A stretch of DNA of 42,778 bases from Candidatus Bathyarchaeota archaeon B24. GTDB lineage: Archaea; Thermoproteota; CALKCG01; B24. The notes beneath the pieces were generated by a model that saw only the letters and a program-made list of their open reading frames with translations, had not been told where the DNA came from and made no database searches. The stretch covers positions 1 to 42,778 of the forward strand of contig LUCB01000011.1 in the NCBI GenBank assembly GCA_001593865.1, in the 5' to 3' direction. Position 1 is the stretch's first letter. Each line of letters starts with the position of its first letter. Below, in pieces: positions 1 to 7,111 of this stretch. The translations under genes were made by a program, and so were the position numbers.

Positions 1-1
1 T

Positions 2-778
2 AGGAAACGTTTCCCTCACCCCCTCATAGTCGTAGACCCGGTCGACCCGAGGAGAAACGCCGCGGCGGCCGTTAGGATTGAGAGCCTATGCAAATTCATA
101 ACGGCTTCGAAGCTACTTCTTAAGAAACCTTCGAAGGTCTTCTTCGACCCGCCTGAGCCCAAGACCCTTACCTCGGAGGAGTTTAGTAAAAGAGTTAGTA
201 GTAGGGATCTGGACCTCGTGGCGGTGGTTTTCGGACCGGTCGAGGCAGTCCCAGATGTGGTCTGGGGTCAGCTCTACAGAAGCCTAGACTCGCTAAAATC
301 TCTACTCGAGAACTGGGGCTTTAAAGTTTACAGGGCTAGGGTGTGGACAGATGAGAAAACGGCCACAGTCCTCCTGTTCGAGCTTGAAAAATCCATCCTC
401 ACGAGGTTTAGGCTCCATAGGGGCCCACCGGTGTTTTCAGAAGAGTTCTGGAGGTTCATGGATAAATACCTGGGAAGTAGCTCGGTGGCCTCTGGGCCTT
501 GGGTCGAGGGAGATAGGCTCATGGTCGAGGTCGAGAGGAGGTTTAAAGATGCTGCGATCCTCCTTAGGAGCTGCCTCGAAAATGACGGAGGGGCCTCGGT
601 CGGCGTCAGGGGTAAGGTTGCGGAAGCCGTTAAAAGGGGGTTTAGGGTTCTCAGAAACCTAGAGCTTTGGGAGGTCTTGAAATCGAACGATCGTTTCAAC
701 CGCTACATGTCTGAGTTCTTAGACGGGTTGCCCACATGGCTTAAGTCTTGGGTAGAAGAGCACTCGAAAGGAGAGTAG
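2..778 (+). CDS. cca: Archaeal CCA-adding enzyme (tRNA nucleotidyltransferase), 5'-truncated by window edge
   Basis: This enzyme adds or repairs the 3'-terminal CCA of tRNAs using CTP and ATP, in the cytoplasm. The frame is open from base 2, so the N-terminal nucleotidyltransferase head with the catalytic aspartates lies outside the window. What remains is the central and tail region. It begins with the highly recognisable archaeal class I signature DPVDPRRNAAAAV (about bases 35-73), followed by KFITASKLLLKKPSKVFF and a C-terminal region rich in Trp, Arg and Glu. The internal GTG at base 218 is not the true start, because the family signature lies upstream of it in the same frame. The neighbouring tRNA gene encodes no CCA, so the organism needs this enzyme. 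The next gene starts two bases after its stop, suggesting an operon. Confidence 0.9.
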   Translation, partial: RKRFPHPLIVVDPVDPRRNAAAAVRIESLCKFITASKLLLKKPSKVFFDPPEPKTLTSEEFSKRVSSRDLDLVAVVFGPVEAVPDVVWGQLYRSLDSLKSLLENWGFKVYRARVWTDEKTATVLLFELEKSILTRFRLHRGPPVFSEEFWRFMDKYLGSSSVASGPWVEGDRLMVEVERRFKDAAILLRSCLENDGGASVGVRGKVAEAVKRGFRVLRNLELWEVLKSNDRFNRYMSEFLDGLPTWLKSWVEEHSKGE

Positions 779-780
779 CT

Positions 781-1572
781 ATGGGTCGGATTAAACCCGT
801 CATGCTTAGGCCTGAGACGTTCATGATGGTCGAGGAAGCCGGATACGTGTTGACCTACCCGCGTAGAGACCCTGAGTCCCTAAAGCGTAGGGTCGAGACG
901 CTTAAGAGGCTGGGTGTGACACTCGTCGAGTTTACCGGGCCTAAAGAGGTTTTAGGGCTTAGGGTTTTAGGCAAGGGAACTAGGAGCGTGATCCTCAAGG
1001 CCTGGGTCTCAGGCCGAAGGTATGCTCTAAAGGTTAGGAGACTCGACGCCTCCATACCGAGCTTAGTGATGGAGGCTGAGAACATGAAGATAGCCAACCG
1101 AGTAGGCGTGGGTCCTAAGCTTCTCCGTCATTCGGAGGACATGATCGTCATGGAGCTTATAGAGGGCGTACCGATACCAGAGTGGATCGGAGGAACAGCC
1201 GTGGAAGATAAGGGTATCCTGAGAAACGTTTTGAGAAAGCTCATAGTGGACGCGTATAGGCTTGACCGGGCTGGGCTAGATCATGGAGAGCTCAGCAGGG
1301 CTTCGAAGCACATATATGTCAAGCCCGACGGTGAGCCGGTTATCCTAGACTTCGGGTCTTCGAGCGTGAGACGTAGACCCTCGAACGTGACATCGATCGT
1401 GCAATATCTTTTCATAGGCGGAGCGGTAGCCGAACGCGTTAGAAAGCTACACGGCTCTGTAGATAGGGATAGACTCCTAGAGGGGCTTAGAAACTATAAG
1501 AGGAACCCGTCTAGAGAAAGCTTGAACAATCTACTGAAAACCCTCAAGTTGGCCCATACGTTACCCTTATAA
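781..1572 (+). CDS. Predicted Ser/Thr protein kinase, COG2112-like (RIO/Bud32-type fold)
   Basis: A small single-domain kinase-fold protein of 263 residues with no membrane segment or signal peptide. Visible motifs are a glycine-rich loop GKGTRS (about 64-69), the ATP-binding Lys in YALKVRR (K84), a hinge-like MELIEG (124-129), a catalytic loop DHGELSR (167-173) and the metal-binding DFG (190-192). The catalytic loop has Glu where canonical kinases have Asp (HGD). The similar archaeal family I know as COG2112 also deviates here, so this may be normal for it. ATG at 781 is chosen because AAAGGAG (767-773) lies 7 bases upstream; an upstream TTG at 748 would overlap the cca gene and has no ribosome site. 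It directly follows cca. The protein target is unknown. Confidence 0.75.
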   Translation: MGRIKPVMLRPETFMMVEEAGYVLTYPRRDPESLKRRVETLKRLGVTLVEFTGPKEVLGLRVLGKGTRSVILKAWVSGRRYALKVRRLDASIPSLVMEAENMKIANRVGVGPKLLRHSEDMIVMELIEGVPIPEWIGGTAVEDKGILRNVLRKLIVDAYRLDRAGLDHGELSRASKHIYVKPDGEPVILDFGSSSVRRRPSNVTSIVQYLFIGGAVAERVRKLHGSVDRDRLLEGLRNYKRNPSRESLNNLLKTLKLAHTLPL

Positions 1573-1573
1573 A
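1567..1573 (+). promoter_or_regulatory. Box A (TATA-like) element for tRNA-Pro
   Basis: TTATAAA spans the stop codon of the kinase gene and lies about 32-38 bases before the mature tRNA 5' end, so transcription would start roughly 10 bases before the tRNA. This is a reasonable archaeal TBP site, seen by eye only. Confidence 0.45.
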
Positions 1574-1604
1574 TCTCCGCAGCCACATGCATAAACCGGC
1601 TGAA

Positions 1605-1678
1605 GGGGCCGTCGTCTAGCATGGTAGGATACCAGCCTGGGGCGCTGGCGGTCCTGGGTTCAAATCCCAGCGGCCCCA
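1605..1678 (+). tRNA. tRNA-Pro, anticodon GGG
   Basis: The cloverleaf folds by hand. The acceptor stem GGGGCCG pairs with CGGCCCC and the discriminator base is A. The D arm is GTCT/GGAT, closing with G-T and T-G pairs. The anticodon stem CCAGC/GCTGG encloses the loop CTGGGGC with anticodon GGG. The T arm CTGGG/CCCAG encloses TTCAAAT. The variable loop is five bases. It reads proline codons CCC and CCU. CCA is not encoded (ATT follows), in keeping with the CCA-adding enzyme upstream. I see no intron. Confidence 0.96.
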
Positions 1679-1687
1679 TTTTGTTTT
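1679..1687 (+). terminator. T-rich terminator after tRNA-Pro
   Basis: TTTTGTTTT follows the discriminator base directly and a second T run lies at 1701-1705. Oligo-T tracts terminate archaeal RNA polymerase, so this is the probable end of the tRNA transcript. Confidence 0.55.
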
Positions 1688-1855
1688 CCTGAAAGAGACT
1701 TTTTCTGGGTTTCCATGGAGGACGGCCCTGGGGCTGTCACGGTTGAGTAGGGCGAGTAGGGCTTTGGGTTTAGGCATTATGATAAAGTCTATGTTAGCGG
1801 TGTTTAAGCTTCTTAGCACCACCCCACATGTTACGCAAGTACTTACTGTGAAGGC

Positions 1856-2071
1856 TCAGTTAAGTTTCTGGTTGCCGATCCTCTGAAGCAGTTTGAGAAG
1901 GAAGCCTGAAACGACCATTAGAGCTATCAATAATAAAACTGAGATAGGGGCATAACTAAATAACGGCATGAACCGTATCAGTTCAGTATACCCGTAGACC
2001 AGAATCAGCATGAAAAGGAACGGTCAAAAGACTCCTAGAGCCTTTAGGAATCTACGCCATGAACCTGACAT
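1856..2071 (-). pseudogene. Small two-helix membrane protein frame interrupted by an in-frame TGA
   Basis: The minus strand reads as one frame of 72 codons from ATG (2071-2069) to TGA (1858-1856), but codon 16 is TGA. The start is basic (MSGSWRRFLKALGVF). After the stop come two hydrophobic stretches separated by a short polar turn (first about PFLFMLILVYGYTEL, second about ISVLLLIALMVVSG) and a basic tail ending in RIGNQKLN. Upstream on the same strand are GAAAGG next to the ATG and an A/T-rich TATA-like stretch at about 2085-2106. The continuity either side of codon 16 suggests a recently broken gene, a sequencing error, or translation from the internal ATG at codon 21. The rest of 1680-2306, outside this frame and the OPT promoter, shows nothing I can name. 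Confidence 0.4.
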
Positions 2072-2275
2072 CCTTTCAAAAATATAAAAACTATATTTCA
2101 GGATAATGGTAATATAAATTGAAGATGGCGGGTTCCAGTCAAAATTTTGGAAGAAAACATGTAGTAAGGTATGTAACTGTACAGTGTTACATGTATGGTT
2201 TACGATTTGATGAAGCTTAAGTTGAGAAGTTGCTCAGAGAGGTCTAATAGTTCTAGGTAAACATGGTTTAAAGCC

Positions 2276-2282
2276 TATATAT
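2276..2282 (+). promoter_or_regulatory. Box A for the OPT-like transporter gene
   Basis: TATATAT, preceded by TTTAAAG, is centred about 28 bases before the GTG at 2307. That spacing fits a leaderless or nearly leaderless mRNA starting at the GTG. Confidence 0.5.
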
Positions 2283-2306
2283 CGACTAGGGGGTAAGTAT
2301 CAATAT

Positions 2307-4304
2307 GTGGGAAAAATGGGCTCTGAATATAATGCTGAAGCTGAAAGGACCCCATGGATGCTGATAATCGTTCTAACGGTCGTGTTTACCTTCATAGGTA
2401 ATGTTTGGCTGGCGTTGCTACCGCACTTTAACCTCGTGGTCAACTACAACTTAGGCTATGTAGGCTGTGCATTAAGCCTTTCACCGCTGGGATTCCTACC
2501 GTTTCTTATGCTGATCCCCTTGAAGACTAAGCTCACTGCTAAAACAGCGGCTGTCCTCTACACAGTCGGCTTAACTACGGGTTTCTTCATGAACCTATAT
2601 TTCCCATGGTACCAACCTGGAGCGGAGTTCACAAGCAGATACATAAATCCTGAAAACAGTGTCAAGTTCATCCCAAGCTTCATCGCACCTCCCAAAGAGG
2701 TCACTATAAATCTTCTACATGGAAACCCTAACATTCCATGGGATGCATGGGCTACACCTATATTATTCTGGTGGATCTATCAGGTGTTCTTCAGCTTGTT
2801 CATGATCTCTATCGCTTCGATCTTCAGAAGGAACTGGATAGACGTTGAGAGGTTGCCGTTTCCTCAAACAGCCATAGCCTATGAGGTCGTTCGTACGACG
2901 ATCGAGGGTGAGGCGCGTAGAAAGATCAGCACACCTTTCCTCCTAGGACTCATAATAGGGCTTGTGGTTCAGGTTCCGATATTCATGGCTTTAACATTTC
3001 CGTGGTTCCCAGACATCTATGCTTGGCGTGTTAATACATGTGGCTTCGGAGCTACCTGGGTAACCCCGGATTCGCCATTAGCAGCGATCGTAGGGTTCCA
3101 GCTTTTTAATAAATGGCCGCCCTTCGCCGCGGTATTCTACTTAGCACCGCTATCGGTGCTAACAAGCTTCATGCTGTGGTATTTAATATACCTAGTTTTA
3201 TCTCAGGTAGCCTACTACATGGGTTATTACACGGGCATACTTGAACTTCCAGGCTGCGGCAGAAACTGGTGCGGGGTAAACATTCCCACGGCAGGGGACC
3301 CGTTTAAATGGGCTGCGCTATCTAACATCGGCGGGGTAATAGGATTAACCCTGTTCTATCTAATACTGAACAGGCGATATATAATCTCCACCCTTAAAAC
3401 GGCTTTCACCTCGTCTAAAGAGATAGACGACTCTACAGAGCCGATAAGCTACAGGACGGCCTACCTACTGTTTATCACAAGCTTCATAGCTGTTACATTG
3501 GTGCACATGAGCTTAGGTATGAGCCCAGGCATAGCGGCTCTCATGCCCATAATTGCTTTTGTAGCCTGGATCGCAAGTATGAGGATCTTCGGCTTGATAG
3601 GGTTCAACGCCGTCACGTATGGAGGCTATGGTACAGGGTTCGTGTGGCTTATATGGCCCACTAGACCAGAGCCGGTGACAAGGGAGTGGTTCTGGTCCAT
3701 GCTCATGAACCGAACATTTCTCACAGACGGATTCGGATATGGATGGCCTGGAGTTATGACAGCATCCTTTGCAGGTTATAAGATGGGTGAACTTACAAAA
3801 ACAAGTAATAAAGTAATCTTTAAGACCCTCCTCTTATCCTCAATAATAGCCCCGCTAATCGCCGTCATAACTATGATATGGGTGTCCTGTACATTCGGAG
3901 GATCAAGATTCGCGGTTTTCTCGGACGTAAACACCGACATCGTCGCGAGGTTCATTAGACCAGGTGCCCATGAAAACTGGCCTGCCGCACAGCCTTGGAT
4001 AGCTCATGCGGTAGCTGGGGTAGTGATCATAGGCGTGCTAAGCTATCTTCACGCAAAATTCTTATGGTTCCCGATGGGGCCGGTCGGCTTTCTGATGGCT
4101 ACGACCGGGCACACGCTTCTGGAGGGAGTATGGACCATGGGCTTAGTCGCATGGATTGCTAAGGCTCTAACTCTGAGAATAGGGGGGAGTAAAGCCTACG
4201 AGGCGTACGGGGTACCAGCCGCATCAGGTGTGATCGCCGGAACAATCATAGCGATATTCATTGGAGGACTGATAGGGGTCATAAGATTCTTCATACCGTT
4301 TTAA
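2307..4304 (+). CDS. OPT-superfamily-like polytopic membrane transporter (DUF6785-like)
   Basis: A 665-residue, very hydrophobic protein with roughly a dozen or more membrane helices spread over its length, the first at about residues 17-40. A hydrophilic segment RRNWIDVERLPFPQTAIAYE (about 174-193) resembles the conserved loop of oligopeptide-transporter-like proteins. That family is known for peptides, siderophores and metal chelates, but the prokaryotic subfamily with this loop has no proven substrate that I know of. A second loop carries several Cys (PGCGRNWCG, about 319-327). GTG at 2307 is supported by the box A spacing; ATG at 2316 is an alternative. It is the only transporter in the sugar block, so uptake of a glycoside or peptide is plausible but not shown by the sequence. 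Confidence 0.65.
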   Translation: MGKMGSEYNAEAERTPWMLIIVLTVVFTFIGNVWLALLPHFNLVVNYNLGYVGCALSLSPLGFLPFLMLIPLKTKLTAKTAAVLYTVGLTTGFFMNLYFPWYQPGAEFTSRYINPENSVKFIPSFIAPPKEVTINLLHGNPNIPWDAWATPILFWWIYQVFFSLFMISIASIFRRNWIDVERLPFPQTAIAYEVVRTTIEGEARRKISTPFLLGLIIGLVVQVPIFMALTFPWFPDIYAWRVNTCGFGATWVTPDSPLAAIVGFQLFNKWPPFAAVFYLAPLSVLTSFMLWYLIYLVLSQVAYYMGYYTGILELPGCGRNWCGVNIPTAGDPFKWAALSNIGGVIGLTLFYLILNRRYIISTLKTAFTSSKEIDDSTEPISYRTAYLLFITSFIAVTLVHMSLGMSPGIAALMPIIAFVAWIASMRIFGLIGFNAVTYGGYGTGFVWLIWPTRPEPVTREWFWSMLMNRTFLTDGFGYGWPGVMTASFAGYKMGELTKTSNKVIFKTLLLSSIIAPLIAVITMIWVSCTFGGSRFAVFSDVNTDIVARFIRPGAHENWPAAQPWIAHAVAGVVIIGVLSYLHAKFLWFPMGPVGFLMATTGHTLLEGVWTMGLVAWIAKALTLRIGGSKAYEAYGVPAASGVIAGTIIAIFIGGLIGVIRFFIPF

Positions 4305-4397
4305 ATACGATCTCCCCCAACTTTTTATGCGTATTCTGTCCATAGCGTATAGTCGTGAATTTCAGAACGTTTACTCCTTAGACATGGTGAAAGAGAT

Positions 4398-4406
4398 ATC
4401 TATAAG
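4398..4406 (+). promoter_or_regulatory. Box A before the TIM-barrel isomerase gene
   Basis: ATCTATAAG lies about 30-38 bases before ATG 4436, predicting a start of transcription around 4427-4430 and a very short leader. A C-T-rich tract with CTTTTT at 4320-4326 probably ends the OPT transcript. Confidence 0.45.
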
Positions 4407-4435
4407 CTTGCCCTCGGTGAGTGTAGTTGAGAACC

Positions 4436-5272
4436 ATGGAGTTTGGGTTGGATATCTGGCTCTTATACCCGAGCCTAGGTCTTGAGAAGACCCTTGAGAC
4501 GGTGGAGAGGGAGGGGTTTAGGTATATAGAGTATCCTTATGAGATGTTCAGAGATGCCGGGGAGAACCTCATGAGACGTGTGAAGGAGGTTGCCGAGAAG
4601 GCTAAGAGCTACTCCGTTAAGCCGTACCAGGTTCACGGAGAATACGGCAGCATAAATTTTGAGCTGACTTCCGGCGACCCTGTGTCCCGGGAGAAGGCCC
4701 TAGGGAGGATGGAGGAGTGGCTGAGATATGCTTCTATGCTCGAAGCCGATGTATTGGTGGTTCACCTAGGTTTCCCGAGGCCGAGGCTGGATGAGACGTA
4801 TGACAGGGTCATAGAGGGGGTGGTTGAGTTGAACGTGGAGATCGCTAGAAGGCTCGCAGAGGTCGGGGAGGAATATGGGGTGAAGGTGGCGTTTGAAAAC
4901 TGTGTTGAACCGTGGTTCGGTGCCTCACCGGCGGACCTACTCCTTCTACTAGAGGAGGCAGACGTTCAGGGGTTAGGTGTCTGTCTCGATACGGGGCATC
5001 TGAACGTTAACGGGCTGGACGTGGCCGGATCTATAAGACGGCTTGGAGACGCGATTATCGCGACCCATCTACACGACAACGACGGGCGTTACGACCAACA
5101 TTTACCACCCCTGGCGGGGAGCATAGACTGGCGTGAAGTCCTAAAAGCGTTCCGCGAGATAAAGTTCGACAAGCCTCTCATATACGAGTTCGGAAGTCAG
5201 AGAGGTCAATCGCCGGAGAATATCGTGGCGACCCTTAGGCTTGTGACCGGCTACCTTAAATCCATAGGGTGA
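4436..5272 (+). CDS. Sugar phosphate isomerase/epimerase-like TIM barrel (AP_endonuc_2 family)
   Basis: A cytoplasmic protein of 278 residues of the xylose-isomerase-like TIM-barrel superfamily, whose members isomerise or epimerise sugars, inositols or keto-sugars using a divalent metal. The expected ligands are present: Glu in VAFENC (E154), Asp and His in CLDTGH (D185, H188), His in THLHDN (H213) and Glu in IYEFG (E251). ATG 4436 is preferred because box A predicts a start of transcription next to it. A TTG at 4427 with GGTG upstream would add three residues. It follows the OPT-like transporter and converges with a second TIM-barrel protein. The exact substrate cannot be read from the sequence. 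Confidence 0.8.
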   Translation: MEFGLDIWLLYPSLGLEKTLETVEREGFRYIEYPYEMFRDAGENLMRRVKEVAEKAKSYSVKPYQVHGEYGSINFELTSGDPVSREKALGRMEEWLRYASMLEADVLVVHLGFPRPRLDETYDRVIEGVVELNVEIARRLAEVGEEYGVKVAFENCVEPWFGASPADLLLLLEEADVQGLGVCLDTGHLNVNGLDVAGSIRRLGDAIIATHLHDNDGRYDQHLPPLAGSIDWREVLKAFREIKFDKPLIYEFGSQRGQSPENIVATLRLVTGYLKSIG

Positions 5273-5279
5273 AAGAGGG

Positions 5280-6134
5280 TTATATGACGGCTTCGAGGCT
5301 CCTCATGAACGCCAGGTTATCTCTAAGCTTAACATCCGAAGGCTGGTCTGAGAAGTCTTCGAAGGACAGCCACCCCTTATAACCCACCTTGTTCAACGCC
5401 TTCAAGACCTCCTCCCACGAAACCAGCCCCTCCCTCAGCGGACACATCTCCGCCTTCCATACCCTTGCTCCATGCCTCTCACCCGCCTCCCTCCACAGAG
5501 CATTTTTGACATGTACGTGAGCCAGATACTCTCCAAGCAGCTCGACGCCGAGATTCCAGTTTTCAAACCCCTCTACGACCATGTTACCCGGGTCCAGTAT
5601 GACACCCACGTTATCAGGGTCGAAGTTTGAGACAAACCGGTAGGCTGCACTCGCGCTCGGACATATACAGCCCATGTGGATCTCGACAAGCGCTTTAACC
5701 CCCGTCTCTCGCGAAATCCTCTCCACAAGCCGATAGTCTTCGACGGTCTTCTCGAAAAGCTTGCGGTAATCGACCGACCCATCGTACCTAGGGACGGATA
5801 TCCTCACTTGGCCGCAGTCCATGATCCTCGCAGCCTCCATGACCCTTCGGATCCTAGCCTCTCCAGAGCCGGGGCTCAGGTAGGGGGCTAAGGCAGGGAC
5901 CTCCAACCCAACGTCTCGGCAGAGCCTGGCGGCAACCCTAGCCTCGTCGAGGATATTCTCCTCGTCTAGGGTCGCTCTGTTCCCGACCCAGTAGTTCGGC
6001 TTCCCAGCGGGTTCTCTTCTCTCGGCAACTCTCCACTCGACACCCTCATACCCGTATCTGGATAGTACTTTAGGCACCTCCTCGACCCTGTACTCTGGGA
6101 TCATAACCGTGAAGACGGAATACCTGAAGCCCAT
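5280..6134 (-). CDS. Second xylose-isomerase-like TIM-barrel protein
   Basis: 284 residues of the same superfamily as the convergent neighbour but not a close copy. Likely metal ligands are Glu in ALVEIHMG, Asp in VILDPGNM, His in AHVHVKNA and Glu in LSFEDFS, in the order expected for sugar phosphate isomerase/epimerase-like proteins. The ATG at 6134 (MGFRYSVFTV) is chosen because GGTGGG lies five bases upstream. An in-frame upstream start at 6191 would add 19 basic residues that look non-native. Two distinct isomerase-like barrels side by side suggest successive steps on one sugar, or a pair acting on different epimers. Its stop is 7 bases from that of the other barrel. Confidence 0.78.
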   Translation of the reverse strand: MGFRYSVFTVMIPEYRVEEVPKVLSRYGYEGVEWRVAERREPAGKPNYWVGNRATLDEENILDEARVAARLCRDVGLEVPALAPYLSPGSGEARIRRVMEAARIMDCGQVRISVPRYDGSVDYRKLFEKTVEDYRLVERISRETGVKALVEIHMGCICPSASAAYRFVSNFDPDNVGVILDPGNMVVEGFENWNLGVELLGEYLAHVHVKNALWREAGERHGARVWKAEMCPLREGLVSWEEVLKALNKVGYKGWLSFEDFSDQPSDVKLRDNLAFMRSLEAVI

Positions 6135-6214
6135 CCGAACCCACCGAAAACCTATCCCCCATCGATGCTTAAAACGGTTCCCCCTCTTCAAGAGACTGGG
6201 AAACTAATAAGACG

Positions 6215-7012
6215 GTGTTGGGTGATATTGGATCAGGTGTCTGGTTGACGGGTTTCCCCACGTTCGATGTCGAGGGTGTGAAGGTACCGAAGCTTCTGAT
6301 AGGGATCAACAGTCTACTAGGTTGGTCTCACACGAGCGTCGGGAGGGATAGGTGGATCAGGAGGTACTACACGGCCCGGCGTATAGCTAGGGTTTTCGAG
6401 AGATGCATGGAGCTTGGGGTTTACGGCGTCCTAGGCCCGGTCTGGCCGAGGCTTATAGAGGCGATAAAGATAGCGGAGAAGGAGACAGGGGAGAGGATGC
6501 TCTTCGTGAGCACGACCATAGGAGAGCCTAGGGAAACCGAGAAGCAGCTTAGGATGCTGGATGGGCTTTACTCGCCCATATGCTGTATCCATGGGGCGTG
6601 GACGGATTCCTGGCCCCTCGAAAACGGCAGGTTCGTGGGTCTTGAGAAGTACCTGAGGTTGATCAGGAGGAGCGGTAGGATCCCTGGTTTGGCGTGTCAC
6701 AACGGTGATAGGTTGAGGCTGGTCGACGAGGGGGACTACGACGTGTCGTTGTTCGTTACCCCTGTTAACAAGATGGGGTTCTACATGTACCCGACCATGG
6801 AGTCTATCCTGGAAGCCATCGGTAAGACGAAGAGACCGGTTATAGCAATCAAGCCCCTCGCGAGCGGAAGGTTCGACGAGGGTAAGATCAGGGAATGGCT
6901 CGAGTGGGTCTTCTGTCAGAAGGGTGTCTCAGGGATATGCGTCGGGTTCATGAGCGAAGAGGAGGCTGAGGAAGACATAGCGCACGTCAAGCATATACTG
7001 GGGATAAAATAA
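6215..7012 (+). CDS. Putative TIM-barrel protein, aldo/keto-reductase-like
   Basis: A 265-residue soluble protein divergent from the isomerase-like gene. The C-terminal part, with VIAIKPLASGRF followed by GVSGICVGFMSEEEAEED, resembles the NADP-phosphate-binding end of aldo/keto reductases (a KPL segment, then a glycine-containing VG-M-S-E motif). The N-terminal half contains RWIRRYYTARRIARVFERC and a region with CCIHGAW. I do not see a confident catalytic Tyr/Lys/His/Asp tetrad, so it may be a reductase-like barrel without that chemistry. The start is uncertain: GTG at 6215 or TTG at 6218, neither with a strong ribosome site, so it may be leaderless. It sits between a sugar isomerase-like gene and a GH116 glycosidase. 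Confidence 0.5.
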   Translation: MLGDIGSGVWLTGFPTFDVEGVKVPKLLIGINSLLGWSHTSVGRDRWIRRYYTARRIARVFERCMELGVYGVLGPVWPRLIEAIKIAEKETGERMLFVSTTIGEPRETEKQLRMLDGLYSPICCIHGAWTDSWPLENGRFVGLEKYLRLIRRSGRIPGLACHNGDRLRLVDEGDYDVSLFVTPVNKMGFYMYPTMESILEAIGKTKRPVIAIKPLASGRFDEGKIREWLEWVFCQKGVSGICVGFMSEEEAEEDIAHVKHILGIK

Positions 7013-7111
7013 AGGTGGCATAGACCATTACCTCGGATAATTTATCATGGAAAATCTATAGAGGGAGGACTTTTCAGAGAGTTACGCCTACTAAGTTATC
7101 GGTGTCTGACT

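Noticed and set aside
1616-1822. 68-codon minus-strand frame across the tRNA
   Set aside because: Half of it is antisense to the tRNA-Pro, and the part beyond has no ribosome site or family.
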